Source of the DNA: Roseiarcus sp963709655
GTDB lineage: Bacteria > Pseudomonadota > Alphaproteobacteria > Rhizobiales > Beijerinckiaceae
Length of the DNA stretch: 64,000 bases
NCBI GenBank assembly: GCA_963709655.1
Contig: CAVPXF010000026.1
Coordinates: 476,777-540,776, forward strand
Direction of reading: 5' to 3'
Both the position numbers and the translations under genes were made by a program. Below are positions 47,694 to 58,529 of this stretch, one piece after another; position 1 is the stretch's first letter, and each line of letters begins with the position of its first letter. The notes beneath the pieces are model-generated. The model ran no database searches. It saw only the letters and a list, made by a program, of their open reading frames with translations, and was not told the DNA's origin.

Positions 47694-48845
47694 TCAGACG
47701 GGCTCGCCGTCGTCGGCGACCAGCCGGCCGCCGATCCATACGCCGGCGACGTCGAGCGCGTCGGTGAAATGCACGAGATTGGCCTCGAGGCCCGGCGCGA
47801 GGCGGCCGATGCGGCCGTCGAGGCCAACGAGGCGCGCCGGAGTCGAGGTCGCCATGGCGAGAGCCGAGGCGAGCGGCAGGCCGAGCGTGATCGCGACATA
47901 GCGGACCGCGTCGCGGAGCGTGATCGCGGCGCCGGCGAGCGTGCCGTGCTCGTCGACGAGCTTGAGGCCGACACGGGTCATGCGGCGGCCGTTGAGGTCG
48001 AATGCGTCCGGGCCGCCGGCCGCGGGCGGCATGGCGTCCGACACGAGGGCGATCCCGCCCGGGCCCTTGGCCGCGATCGCGACCCGGCAAGCCGTGGGAT
48101 GCACATGCTCGCCGTCCGCGATCAGGCCGCAAATGACGCGCGGATCGGAGAGAACGGCGCCGACCACGCCCGGCGCGCGCGAAGTCAGCGGGCTCATGGC
48201 GTTGAAGAGGTGGGTCGCCGCCCGCGCGCCCGCGTCGAACACGGCCTTGGCCTCTTCCGCGCTCGCTTCGGCGTGCCCGAGGCTGACCACGATTCCGGAT
48301 TGGGCGAGCCGCGCGATCAGCGGGAGCGGAACGGAAGCCGGGGCGAGCGTGACGACCGTGGCGCCGGCGCGCCCTTCGATCAGCATCCCGGCGTCGGCCT
48401 CGCGCATCGGACGGATCCATTGCGGCGGGTGGATCCCCGGGCGTCGCGGGTCGATGAAGGGACCCTCGACATGGATCCCGAGTGCGCCCGGCACAGAGCG
48501 CTCCGCCTCGCGCGCAGCCGACAGCGCCGCCGCGAGCGCCGCGGGGGCGTCGGTCATCACGGTCGGCAGGAATCCGGTGACGCCCTCGCGCCGAAAGGCG
48601 CGGGCGATGCGCGCCACGCCCTCGACGGTCGGCTCGGCGTTGAACAGGATGCCGCCGCCTCCGTTGATCTGCCAGTCGACGAGCCCTGGAGCGAGAATCC
48701 CACCGCCGCAATCGACCGCTTCGCCGCCGCGCGGACGCTCCTCGACATCGACGAGGGCGCGAATGACGCCGTCCTCCACGACGAGGGCGTGATCGTCGAG
48801 AAACCGCTCGCCATCGAACAGGCGCGCGCCGAAGAACGTTTTCAT
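47694..48845 (-). CDS. nagA: N-acetylglucosamine-6-phosphate deacetylase
   Basis: NagA removes acetate from GlcNAc-6-phosphate in amino-sugar breakdown and wall recycling. The 383-residue amidohydrolase shows the metal and active-site motifs GIHVEGPFIDP, SLGHAEAS, ATHLFNAMSPL, DGEHVHPT and LVSDAMPPA (catalytic Asp). Its ATG overlaps the kinase stop by 4 bases, so the two act together: phosphorylation, then deacetylation. Confidence 0.95.
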   Translation of the reverse strand: MKTFFGARLFDGERFLDDHALVVEDGVIRALVDVEERPRGGEAVDCGGGILAPGLVDWQINGGGGILFNAEPTVEGVARIARAFRREGVTGFLPTVMTDAPAALAAALSAAREAERSVPGALGIHVEGPFIDPRRPGIHPPQWIRPMREADAGMLIEGRAGATVVTLAPASVPLPLIARLAQSGIVVSLGHAEASAEEAKAVFDAGARAATHLFNAMSPLTSRAPGVVGAVLSDPRVICGLIADGEHVHPTACRVAIAAKGPGGIALVSDAMPPAAGGPDAFDLNGRRMTRVGLKLVDEHGTLAGAAITLRDAVRYVAITLGLPLASALAMATSTPARLVGLDGRIGRLAPGLEANLVHFTDALDVAGVWIGGRLVADDGEPV

Positions 48846-49738
48846 GGCGCGGAGTCCTTCCCGCTCGCGATCCGGCCGCCGGCCATCAGGATGGCCCCGT
48901 CGGCGGCGTCGTGCAGGGGCGGCGTCAGCAGCGCGCCGGCGATCGGGTCAAAATAGGGACGCAACGCCTCGCCAACTCCGCCGGCCAGCGCGACCCGCTC
49001 CGCGCCGAGGGCGACCGCGCGCCGCGCGAGCGCGCCGATCGCCTCAGCGGCCGAGCCCACGACCGCGAGCGCGATCGGATCGCCCTCGCCTGCACGCGAG
49101 ACGACGCGCGGGGCGAAGGCGCCGAAGTCGCCGGGCCTCGCGGCGCGCGACCAGCGGACGAGCGCGACGATGTCGCCGTCGAACGCGTCGAGCATGTCGC
49201 GGGTGAGCGGGCTCTCCGGCCCGAGGCCGTCATAGGCGCGCGCGGCCGCGCGCAGGGCCCTGAGGCCGATATGCGCGCCCGAGCCGGCGTCGCCGACGGC
49301 GAAGCCGCGGCCTCCGACGATGATCTCGCGTCCCCCCACTCGGGCGATCGCGGCCGAACCGGTGCCGGCGATCACCAGGCCGCCGTCCGCCCCCGCGTGA
49401 GCGCCGATGCAGGCCGTGACCGCGTCGTTGGCGGCGCGAACGCGGAGAAAGCCCGGAAACGCCGCGACAACTCGCTGGGCGTCCTGCTTGTCGTTGACGC
49501 CGGCGAGGCCGAGGCCGATCGCCAGGCGCGGATGGTCGGCAGGCGCAAGTCCGGCGTCATGCAGCGCGTCGCCGACGACCGAGCGCGCGGCCGCGATCGA
49601 CGCCGCGAAATCGACATGGACGTTGGCCGAGGCGCCGAGCGCCTCCGCGAGCGCGCGGCCCTCGCTGCCCCTGACCCGCACCCGGCACCGCGTCGCGCCG
49701 CCGTCGACGCCGATGAACCCCAATGGCGCTTCGGTCAT
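48842..49738 (-). CDS. BadF/BadG-type ATPase, probable N-acetylglucosamine/glucosamine kinase
   Basis: A 298-residue kinase of the ASKHA fold: GFIGVDGGATRCRVRV is the phosphate-1 loop, VIAGTGSAAIARVGG the phosphate-2 loop, and GFAVGDAGSGAHIGLRAL the conserved GDEGSG-like block. ERVALAGGVGEALRPYF is near the end. This arrangement matches GspK/NagK-like amino-sugar kinases of the BadF/BadG/BcrA/BcrD family. Coupling to nagA makes GlcNAc the likely substrate. Confidence 0.9.
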   Translation of the reverse strand: MTEAPLGFIGVDGGATRCRVRVRGSEGRALAEALGASANVHVDFAASIAAARSVVGDALHDAGLAPADHPRLAIGLGLAGVNDKQDAQRVVAAFPGFLRVRAANDAVTACIGAHAGADGGLVIAGTGSAAIARVGGREIIVGGRGFAVGDAGSGAHIGLRALRAAARAYDGLGPESPLTRDMLDAFDGDIVALVRWSRAARPGDFGAFAPRVVSRAGEGDPIALAVVGSAAEAIGALARRAVALGAERVALAGGVGEALRPYFDPIAGALLTPPLHDAADGAILMAGGRIASGKDSAP

Positions 49739-50159
49739 CTGGCGACTCCAGGTTCTTGGCGAACGGAAAAGACCGCAGCCTGCATTCGGGGTCTCTCCTT
49801 GGCGCTTGATCCCTTGGCATTCTCAATCCGATATTTCGTCGGCGAAGGCCAGCCGTTCGATCCCCCGCGCAAGCCTGACGCCGCCTCCCGGGCTTGTCCT
49901 CGACTGGACGGGCGTCGCGACCTCGCGGCGATTCGCCGCGCGCGGAACGAGGGTCTTCGATGAGACAAGCCGAGCGGCACGAATCATGCTCTGCTATCTC
50001 TGCTATGCTGTCGGCTCGTGGCCGACGCCGACCTCGGGAAGGCGCTCGGTTATGCATGCGACGGAGAAACGCGATCGTATCGAGCGGGGACTTGAAATCG
50101 ATTGTGCAGTGCAGCATATCTGTTATGACTCGTGTTCAAGATCGTTGTGGAGGGGCCCC
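49739..50159. other. divergent intergenic region upstream of the kinase gene
   Basis: About 420 bases. It must carry promoters for the kinase-nagA unit (left) and the small gene at 50160 (right). A short direct repeat TCTGCTAT(C/G) occurs near 49990. Nothing else was recognised. Confidence 0.4.
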
Positions 50160-50456
50160 ATGGGAGCCACGTGGAAGACTAAGTGGGGAGTGCGGCGGGT
50201 TCGTCGCGAGAATCCGACCATCGAGGAGGCTTTGATCGCCGCCGAGAGCTTGGCCGACGATCCGGCGCAGCGCGCGCAGATCGCAGCCACTCTGATGGGC
50301 GTGCCGGTCGACCAGGTGCAGGCGCTGGCGGTGAAGCAGGCGGCAAAGACGCGCGGACGCGCCAGCCTGGTGGCCGGGCGCACGCGCGCGGTCGTGGTCG
50401 AGTATAAGCGCCCGCGCACCGTACGGCCGACGATCAACCTGACCCGAAAACGCTGA
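50160..50456 (+). CDS. small conserved basic protein
   Basis: A 98-residue protein starting MGATWKTKWGVRRVRRENPT with a helical middle (EEALIAAESLADDPAQRAQIAATLMGVP) and a basic, strand-like tail (AVVVEYKRPRTVRP). GGAGGGG precedes the ATG. I recall similar short proteins in Rhizobiales without assigned function. The N-terminal cluster of Trp and Arg and the basic tail would fit nucleic-acid binding, but this is a guess. Confidence 0.7.
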   Translation: MGATWKTKWGVRRVRRENPTIEEALIAAESLADDPAQRAQIAATLMGVPVDQVQALAVKQAAKTRGRASLVAGRTRAVVVEYKRPRTVRPTINLTRKR

Positions 50457-50493
50457 ACGGTCCCAGATTCGCAACACCGCGAGCCGCGGCGCC

Positions 50494-51729
50494 TCACAAA
50501 TTGGCGAGGTTCGCCGCTGACGGACGCTTGGTGCGATACTGGCTCCGGGCGGCGACGTCGCTCGAGACCACCCCGACCGCGATCAAGGTCATGACGGTCA
50601 TGTCGTCGAAATTGACGTTGCAAAAGGCGAGCGCGACGATCGCGGCGAAGCTGGCCGCCAGAAAGGGCGCGAGCCGCGGCGGCGCCCTCTCGAGATCGTG
50701 AAAGCCGAACCAGACGCCGACGGCCGCGATGACGGCGCCCACGGCGCCGAGTTCGTACCACACCGTGAAGGCGAAAGAGCGCGGCGTGTAAGCCGGAAGG
50801 ATCATGTCGCGAACGCCCCGCGCCACGGTGGCGAAGCCGTGCCCGGTGAGCAGTCTGAGCTTGTCGTGGGTGAAGACGTCGGCGGCCGCCGACAGCGGCT
50901 GATAAGGCGGCAGCGTGGCCAGTTTGACGTGAAACACCCAAGCCGCGATCGTCGGCGCGAAGGCCGGAATCAGCGGCGACAGAAGGACGAGCGCGGCTGA
51001 GCCCCATGCCAGCTCGCTCGCCGTGCGCTTCATGTCGGAGATCGAGAAGGACAACGCCAGGTAGCCGGCGAACAGGGCGATGGTGAGCGGCGCGTAGCCG
51101 GCGATATAGGCGAAGGCGAGCGCGAGAATGAGTAAGAGTCTCGCATAGCCGTTGCGGCCGCGGGCGGTCAGGCCCCCCAGCGCCGGAAACAGAAGCACCG
51201 CCAGCGCGATCCCGCCGGCAGCCACGCCGTTGTCGTCCGAGACATGGTCGGTGACGCCAGCCAGGCCCCTGGCCGCCATGACCACCATGCCGACGACGAC
51301 GCCGATCGGGAAGAGATAGAGGTCGGTGGCGCGCGCGTTTTCGCGCGGCGCGGCGACCGCCATGAGCGTCGCGAGGATCAGGAGCCCGATCTTCAGCGCA
51401 TGCTGGAGGGCGGAGACGGGGTACGGCGTCCACAGGACCGACAGGGTCGCCCAGGCGAGCCCGGCGACGAGGGCTATGAAGGTCGGCGTCGTGAAGGCGC
51501 GCATCCCGCGGCCGACAATTCCCGGCTTTCCCTCGAGCGCCGCGGCCATCACGATCATGGCGACGCCGATCGGAAAGACAATGAACAGGGCGAGCGGGTG
51601 GACGACGACGGCGACCGGCGCGCCGATCGCCAACGCCGCGTAGCCGACACGCGAGAAAAACCGCGATGCGTCCGCCGCGTCGTCGCGGCTGGACCGCGCT
51701 GGACCTCGCTCCTTCGCCCCAAAGGCCAT
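50494..51729 (-). CDS. polytopic membrane protein, O-antigen ligase-like
   Basis: A 411-residue protein with about 10-11 transmembrane helices (for example VGYAALAIGAPVAVVVHPLALFIV; LLLILALAFAYIAGYAPLTIAL). A large loop near residues 280-320 (PYQPLSAAADVFTHDKLRLL TGHGFATVARG) precedes the last helices. This layout and the GHG motif in the loop resemble WaaL/O-antigen ligase-type proteins, but no diagnostic motif is certain. The ATG at 51729 is preferred to a GTG at 51738. It is divergent from the glycosyltransferase gene. Confidence 0.7.
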   Translation of the reverse strand: MAFGAKERGPARSSRDDAADASRFFSRVGYAALAIGAPVAVVVHPLALFIVFPIGVAMIVMAAALEGKPGIVGRGMRAFTTPTFIALVAGLAWATLSVLWTPYPVSALQHALKIGLLILATLMAVAAPRENARATDLYLFPIGVVVGMVVMAARGLAGVTDHVSDDNGVAAGGIALAVLLFPALGGLTARGRNGYARLLLILALAFAYIAGYAPLTIALFAGYLALSFSISDMKRTASELAWGSAALVLLSPLIPAFAPTIAAWVFHVKLATLPPYQPLSAAADVFTHDKLRLLTGHGFATVARGVRDMILPAYTPRSFAFTVWYELGAVGAVIAAVGVWFGFHDLERAPPRLAPFLAASFAAIVALAFCNVNFDDMTVMTLIAVGVVSSDVAARSQYRTKRPSAANLANL

Positions 51730-51947
51730 TTCAGCCACCCCAGCGCCTCACCGCCGCCGCCTGCTTGTCTTTGACGGTTATACGACGGGGTTGGCTGAAG
51801 GGCTGTGTGAAGGGCGCCACACCTGAGAAGCAATTGTCGAATGACGCTTTGCCGGCGCGTCCGGCGCAGGCGATTGACCCCCGGGACGCCTGCATGCGAC
51901 TGGGGACCGGCGAAGCGAACAGGGGCTCCTCAGGAGAAGGCGACGAC

Positions 51948-53522
51948 GTGACCGAGGCTTCCATCGTCGCCCGAGCGCGGCCCCGGTCGAACCGGCGCCC
52001 GGGGCGGCTCATCGGGCTCGCGGCGGCCGGCGCGCTTCTCCTGCTCGCCCTGCAGACCTTCGCGGCCTCGAGGCTCGAGCTGACTTTCGACGAGGCCTAT
52101 TACACGCTGTGGTCCCGCAGCCTCGCCTCCGGCTATCTCGACCATCCGCCGATGGTCGCCCTCTTGATCCGCGCCTCGACCACGGTTTTCGGCGACTCGG
52201 AGCTCGGCGTGCGGGCGCTGTCGCTCGCCCTCGCCGGCGCGCTGCCGGCCCTGATCGGATGGATAGCCTGGCGCTTGTTCGGCTCGACCGAGACGGCGGC
52301 CCTGGCTGTCCTGATGTGGATCGCCGCGCCTCTCGTCATGGCGGGCGCGGTGTTCGTCACGCCGGACGCGCCGCTCGTCCTCTTCTGGACGCTGGGGCTC
52401 ACGGCGCTCGTCGAACTGTGGCGAACCGGCAAGGCGGGATGGCTGATCGCGATGGGCGTCGCGGCCGGCTGCATGCTCCTGTCGAAATTCACCGCGGCTT
52501 TCTTTGTCGCCGGCGTCGGCCTCGCCTGCCTGACGACGCCGTCGCTGCGGCGCTGGCTGGTCTCGCCGGCCGCCTGGGCGGCGCTGGCGCTGGCGGCGGC
52601 GATTTTCTCGCCGTTCGTCCTGTGGAACGCCGAACACGGCTGGGCGACTTTCGTCAAGCAGGGCGGACGGACGGCGGCGAGCGGCTTCACGCCGTATTTC
52701 GCCGCCGAATTCGTCGTGGCGCAGATCCTGTTGCTCAATCCGCTCGTGTTCGCGCCGCTCCTCGCCGCGATCGCCGCTGTCTCCTGGCGGAAGACGGTCG
52801 CGCCCGGTTCGGCCGACGAAGCGCGGCGGCTGCTGGCGGCGACGATCGTCCCCGCCGCCGCGTACTTCCTGCTGCATTCCCTGCACGACCGGGTGCAGGG
52901 CAACTGGCTTGCGCCGCTCTTTCCCGCCGCGGCCGTTCTCGCCGGCGACTGGGTGGCGCGGGCGCTTCGCGCCGCCGGCGGCCTGAAACGCCGCATCGCC
53001 GTGGCTGCGCTGTGGGCGGCGCCGCTCGCCTTCGCGGTCATGCTGTTCGGTTTCGTCCAGGCGCTGACCGGCGCGCTGCCGCTCGGCGCCGCGGACCCGA
53101 CCGCGCGCCTCGAAGGATTCCGCGAACTCGCGGGCGAGGTCGACGCCCGGGCGCGCGCGGAAGGCGCGTCCTATCTCCTGACCCAAGGCTACGCGCTCGC
53201 CTCCCTGATGAGCTATTACGGCGACCCCGCGATCGAGGTCGTCCAGCCGGAGCAGCGGATTCGCTGGATTTTTGCGCCGTCGCCGGCCGAGTCGCTGTTT
53301 GCGGCCCCGGGCCTCGCCATCGCCGAGGCGGGACGCCGCTTCGACCTGGTGCTCAAAATGCGCTACCGCCATGTCGAGCCCGCCGGAACGGTCGCGCGCC
53401 GTCGCGCCGGACGCCCGGTTCAGAGCTACGAGCTCTTCCGAGTCGCGGACCCGATCGCGCCGGTGCTCGATCCGCCCTGCCCGAGCGCCGAGGTCGATCT
53501 TCAGCGGAACTGCCGGCCGTGA
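51948..53522 (+). CDS. glycosyltransferase family 39 (ArnT-like) membrane protein
   Basis: A 524-residue GT-C type enzyme with about 10 transmembrane helices. The first periplasmic loop has LELTFDEAYYTLWSRSLASGY with the acidic DEA(Y) catalytic motif, followed by YLDHPPMVALLI, a GT39/PMT_2 signature. These enzymes transfer sugars from polyprenyl-phosphate donors to lipids or proteins on the outer face of the inner membrane. The GTG start at 51948 is backed by AGGAGAAGG. Its stop overlaps the ureD start by 4 bases. Confidence 0.88.
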   Translation: MTEASIVARARPRSNRRPGRLIGLAAAGALLLLALQTFAASRLELTFDEAYYTLWSRSLASGYLDHPPMVALLIRASTTVFGDSELGVRALSLALAGALPALIGWIAWRLFGSTETAALAVLMWIAAPLVMAGAVFVTPDAPLVLFWTLGLTALVELWRTGKAGWLIAMGVAAGCMLLSKFTAAFFVAGVGLACLTTPSLRRWLVSPAAWAALALAAAIFSPFVLWNAEHGWATFVKQGGRTAASGFTPYFAAEFVVAQILLLNPLVFAPLLAAIAAVSWRKTVAPGSADEARRLLAATIVPAAAYFLLHSLHDRVQGNWLAPLFPAAAVLAGDWVARALRAAGGLKRRIAVAALWAAPLAFAVMLFGFVQALTGALPLGAADPTARLEGFRELAGEVDARARAEGASYLLTQGYALASLMSYYGDPAIEVVQPEQRIRWIFAPSPAESLFAAPGLAIAEAGRRFDLVLKMRYRHVEPAGTVARRRAGRPVQSYELFRVADPIAPVLDPPCPSAEVDLQRNCRP

Positions 53523-54343
53523 CCGGCGCCGGCGTCGATCTCCGCGGCCGCCAGCGGACCGAGGCCGAGGCCCGGGCCCGTTTCTCGCGGGCGGGCGAGC
53601 GGACCGAGCCGAGCTCGCTGTTCGAGACCGGGGGCCTGCGCTGGCGCTTTCCGCGCTCGAAAAGCCCCTGCGAGGCGGTGATCGTCAACACCGGCGGCGG
53701 CGTGGCCGGCGGCAACTCCTACCGGATCGCGCTCGCGCTCGACGCCGGCGCCGCAGTCGAGGCGACGACCGCGGCCGCGGAGAAAATCTACCGCAGCGAA
53801 GGGCGGGACGCCCACATCGCCGCCACGCTTTCCCTCGGGCCGGGCGCCCGGATGCGCTGGCTGCCGCAGGAGACGATCCTGTTCGAGGGCGCCCGGCTCG
53901 AGCGCACGCTCGCCATCGACATGGCCGCCGACGCCGAGCTCATCGCCCTCGAAACGCTGGTGTTCGGGCGGCTCGCGATGGGAGAAACGCGCATTGCCGC
54001 TGGGCTCAGCGATTCCTGGCGCCTCAGGCGCGGCGGCAAGCTCGTGTTCGCCGACGCGACCCGGATTGATGAGGCGGGGGCGAGCCTCGACCGCCCGGCG
54101 TGCGGCGCTGGTGCGCGGGCGGTCGCAACACTTATCGGCGCGGCGCCCGATATCGAGGCGCGCCTGCCGAATTTGAGGGCGGCGCTCGACGTCCATGGCG
54201 CCGAGGTCGAAGCCGGCGCCAGCGCCTTCGACGGGCTCATCGTTTCGCGTCTGGTCTCGGCCTCGCCGAGCCGATTGCGCGAGGCCGCGATTGCGGCCAT
54301 TCTGGCGATGAGCGGACGCCACCCGCCGCGCCTGTGGCGCTAG
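53519..54343 (+). CDS. ureD: urease accessory protein UreD
   Basis: UreD (UreH) is a chaperone that holds apo-urease for nickel insertion. The 274-residue protein shows the family blocks EAVIVNTGGGVAGGNSYRI, TTAAAEKIYRS, WLPQETILFEGARLER and METRIA-like MGETRIAAGLSDSW. It starts with GTG overlapping the glycosyltransferase stop. ureAB follows ~97 bases later. The other accessory genes ureE, ureF and ureG are not in the window. Confidence 0.93.
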   Translation: MTGAGVDLRGRQRTEAEARARFSRAGERTEPSSLFETGGLRWRFPRSKSPCEAVIVNTGGGVAGGNSYRIALALDAGAAVEATTAAAEKIYRSEGRDAHIAATLSLGPGARMRWLPQETILFEGARLERTLAIDMAADAELIALETLVFGRLAMGETRIAAGLSDSWRLRRGGKLVFADATRIDEAGASLDRPACGAGARAVATLIGAAPDIEARLPNLRAALDVHGAEVEAGASAFDGLIVSRLVSASPSRLREAAIAAILAMSGRHPPRLWR

Positions 54344-54440
54344 GCGCGAGGCTCTAAAGCGCATTCACGTTCGTGGGGAGAGACGGCGCGCCAGGCGCCG
54401 CGTCCGGCGGAACGACGGCACGGGCGACAAGGGACGGATC

Positions 54441-55061
54441 ATGAATCTGACGCCGCGGGAGAAGGACAAGCTCTTGATCGCCATGGCCGCGATGGTGGCG
54501 CGGCGGCGGCTCGAACGCGGCGTCAAGCTGAACCATCCGGAGGCGGTGGCGCTGATCACCGACGTCGTCGTCGAGGGCGCGCGCGACGGCCGCTCGGTCG
54601 CCGAGCTCATGGACGCGGGCGCCCATGTTCTGACCGCCGATCAGGTCATGCGCGGCGTCGCCTCGATGATCCACGACGTCCAGATCGAGGCGACCTTCCC
54701 CGACGGGACGAAGCTCGTCACCGTCCACCACCCGATCCGCGGCGCCGACGAGGCCGCTGCGCCCGGCGAGGTTCTGACCGAGCCCGGCGAGATCACGATG
54801 AACGTGGACCGCGAGACGCTGTCGCTCGAGGTCGCCAACAGCGGCGACCGGCCGATCCAGGTCGGCTCGCACTACCATTTCTTCGAGACCAACCCGGCGC
54901 TGAAGTTCGACCGCGCGAAGACCAAGGGCTTTCGGCTCGACATTCCCGCCGGAACCGCGGTGCGTTTCGAGCCGGGGCAGAGCCGCTCCGTCCGCCTCGT
55001 GGCGATCGCGGGCAAGCGCGAGGTCTACGGCTTCCGGCAAGAGGTGATGGGGAAGGTGTGA
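54441..55061 (+). CDS. ureAB: urease gamma/beta fusion subunit
   Basis: A 206-residue fusion. Residues 1-100 are the gamma subunit (MNLTPREKDKLLIAMAAMVA ... LNHPEAVALITDVVVEGARD ... VLTADQVMRGVA) and residues ~110-206 the beta subunit (GEITMNVDRETLSLEVANSG, QVGSHYHFFETNPALKFDR, GYGFR-like VYGFRQEVMGKV). Fused gamma-beta subunits are known from Helicobacter and several proteobacteria. The gene is followed by a toxin-antitoxin pair rather than directly by ureC. Confidence 0.95.
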   Translation: MNLTPREKDKLLIAMAAMVARRRLERGVKLNHPEAVALITDVVVEGARDGRSVAELMDAGAHVLTADQVMRGVASMIHDVQIEATFPDGTKLVTVHHPIRGADEAAAPGEVLTEPGEITMNVDRETLSLEVANSGDRPIQVGSHYHFFETNPALKFDRAKTKGFRLDIPAGTAVRFEPGQSRSVRLVAIAGKREVYGFRQEVMGKV

Positions 55062-55100
55062 GCGGGATAAGGGCACGCTCTTGCATTACAGACCCGTCCT

Positions 55101-55122
55101 CCTTACTCTCACACGTGTAAGG
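55101..55122. promoter_or_regulatory. inverted repeat upstream of the AbrB-like antitoxin
   Basis: CCTTAC-N10-GTAAGG encloses the palindrome ACACGTGT, 20 bases before the antitoxin ATG. It is a reasonable operator for an autoregulating AbrB-type antitoxin and suggests that the pair has its own promoter within the urease operon. Confidence 0.45.
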
Positions 55123-55141
55123 AAGCTGGACAGAGGCCCCC

Positions 55142-55453
55142 ATGACCGCTCAACGAAAGGCCGAACAAGATTTCGGAGAGGCAACGGTGACCAGCAAAGG
55201 GCAAATCACCGTGCCGAACGCATTGCGTCAGGCGCTGGGCGTCACGGCGGGCGATCGACTTCGTTTCGTGCGGGAGGCCGATGGCTCGATCAGACTCGAG
55301 GCCCGGAAGCGGCGCCGAATCGTCGACATCGCTCGGGCCAACGCCTTTCAGGCCGGTGAGGCGGGCGTCGATCTCGACAAGACGATCAAGGAAGCCATCA
55401 CGATCGCGGTGACCGAGCGCGATCGCAGAAGCCGTCCAGGGGGCGGCGGATGA
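55142..55453 (+). CDS. AbrB/SpoVT-type antitoxin
   Basis: A 103-residue antitoxin with the swapped-hairpin core EATVTSKGQITVPNALRQAL and GVTAGDRLRFVREADGSI (residues ~13-50), then a charged tail that would bind the toxin. Its stop overlaps the ATG of the PIN gene by 4 bases. The pair lies between ureAB and ureC on the coding strand. Confidence 0.9.
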   Translation: MTAQRKAEQDFGEATVTSKGQITVPNALRQALGVTAGDRLRFVREADGSIRLEARKRRRIVDIARANAFQAGEAGVDLDKTIKEAITIAVTERDRRSRPGGGG

Positions 55454-55845
55454 TCGGATTGGATACCAACGTCCTTCTGCGTCTGTTCATCGACGACGAC
55501 CCCGCCCAGTGTGAACGGGTCCGTCGGTTTGTTGAGACTGCGACGGCGGACGAGCCTTGCCTCGTCAATTCCGCTGTGCTTGGCGAATTCGCCTGGGTGC
55601 TCGCGACGAAAATGAAGCGGAAGCGCGCGGAAGTGGCGCATCTGGTCGACGAAGTCCTTTCCGCCGACGATCTTGAAATCCCACACCGGCGAGCGGCGCG
55701 TGCCGCCGTCCTGGCCTATCGCAACGGCAAGGCCGACTTTCCCGACTACTTCATCGCTGAAATCAACACGCAACTCGGCTGCGCGTCGACCGCGACGTTC
55801 GATATCGCCGCCCTCGATTCCCCCTCCTTCTCCCCGGTGCCGTGA
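55450..55845 (+). CDS. PIN-domain toxin (VapC-like)
   Basis: A 131-residue PIN domain: MIGLDTNVLLRLFIDDDPAQ (first Asp), NSAVLGEFAWVLA (Glu), ADFPDYFIAEINTQLGC (Asp) and STATFDIAALD. All acidic residues of the nuclease site are present. It ends 6 bases before the ureC ATG, so ureC expression must pass through it or start within it. Confidence 0.9.
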   Translation: MIGLDTNVLLRLFIDDDPAQCERVRRFVETATADEPCLVNSAVLGEFAWVLATKMKRKRAEVAHLVDEVLSADDLEIPHRRAARAAVLAYRNGKADFPDYFIAEINTQLGCASTATFDIAALDSPSFSPVP

Positions 55846-55851
55846 GCCCCC

Positions 55852-57577
<1,726 letters not shown>

Positions 57578-57637
57578 GGAAGGACAGGCGACAGGGCCTA
57601 GGTCTGACGAGCCTTACTCTGTCCATAGAATTTCGCT

Positions 57638-57936
57638 ATGAAGACCATTACATGGAGTCCGGAAAAAATCGCGAGCTCAAATCGGATGCGACCAGGAGGA
57701 TATGTTTCGAGGACGTCGTCGCTGCTATCGAGGCCGGTGGGCTGCTCGACGACATCGAGCACCCGAACCGCGACAAATATCCCGACCAGCGAGTGCTCGT
57801 AGTTCTCGTAAACGCTTACGTCTACGCGGTCCCTTATGTTCCTACGCCGGAAGGGATTTTCCTGAAGACCGCCTTCCCGAGTCGACGCCTGAAGGCTCAA
57901 TACATGCCGGGTGAAAGCGATGAACAAGACGCCTGA
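57638..57936 (+). CDS. small toxin-like protein paired with a CopG-type antitoxin, one base missing near 57663-57668
   Basis: Allowing one missing A in an A-run at 57663-57668, the protein reads MKTITWSPEKNRELKSD, then ICFEDVVAAIEAGGLLDDIE, HPNRDKYPDQRVLVVLV, and FLKTAFPSRRLKAQY, about 99 residues. This matches the BrnT-like/DUF4258-type toxin family that precedes a ribbon-helix-helix antitoxin, which is exactly what follows. Without the correction the N-terminal 10 residues are lost. The stop overlaps the antitoxin start. Confidence 0.75.
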
Positions 57937-58201
57937 TATCGGTCGCTATCTCGACGCCGAGGAGAAAGCGTTCATTCAAGCCTTCGAGACGAGCGACGCT
58001 CCGCTCGGGGCCGGACTTGCGCCCGAGCGCAAGCTTGAGATCGAAGCGATGGCGCGCGCGACGATGAACGACGAGCGCGCGAAAATCTCACTGAGCGTCC
58101 CCAAACGAGATCTCATTCGCCTGAAGTCCCGCGCGCTGCAGGAAGGGATTCCCTATCAGACGTTGATCAACGCGTTGATCCATCGCTACGTTTCGGATTG
58201 A
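57920..58201 (+). CDS. CopG-type (ribbon-helix-helix) antitoxin
   Basis: A 93-residue protein with RYLDAEEKAFIQAFE at the N-terminus and KISLSVPKRDLIRLKSRALQ and EGIPYQTLINALIHRYVS at the C-terminus. This is the pattern of CopG/RHH antitoxins that partner BrnT-like toxins. It overlaps the toxin gene by 17 bases. It is the second toxin-antitoxin pair in 3 kb and lies just past ureC. Confidence 0.85.
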   Translation: MNKTPDIGRYLDAEEKAFIQAFETSDAPLGAGLAPERKLEIEAMARATMNDERAKISLSVPKRDLIRLKSRALQEGIPYQTLINALIHRYVSD

Positions 58202-58263
58202 GAAGAAGGTGGCGCGCGCGCCGCGAGCACCTTCGGCGTGACGCAACGTTTGCGTTTTTTGTG

Positions 58264-58500
58264 ATGTCAGTTCGAGCGAAAAACATTGACGGCGAGGCCA
58301 GGGCGCTCAGCGCCGTCGCCTTGTTGCGCGACCTGCCAAAATACGGACTGGTCCGAGGGCAGGTCGGCACTTTCGTCGAGGCGCTCGACGAGGCGACCGC
58401 GCTCGTCGAATTCAGCGACAACTCCGGGCGCGCCTATGCGATCGTGCCCTGCCCGCAAGACGCGCTGCTCGTCTTGCGGACCATTACCCGCGCGGCTTGA
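58264..58500 (+). CDS. DUF4926 domain-containing protein
   Basis: A 78-residue protein: ALSAVALLRDLPKYGLVRGQ, VGTFVEALDEATALVEFSDN and SGRAYAIVPCPQDALLVL match DUF4926, small SH3-like proteins often found near toxin-antitoxin genes. The function is unknown. It precedes the HigA-like gene on the same strand. Confidence 0.8.
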   Translation: MSVRAKNIDGEARALSAVALLRDLPKYGLVRGQVGTFVEALDEATALVEFSDNSGRAYAIVPCPQDALLVLRTITRAA

Positions 58501-58529
58501 TCGGACGCGGCGCGAGGGAGGCCAGGCCG

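Noticed and set aside
50123..51433. Long minus-strand frame overlapping the O-antigen-ligase-like gene
   Set aside because: An out-of-frame reading rich in Arg and Gly; the polytopic membrane protein in the other frame is the coherent gene.
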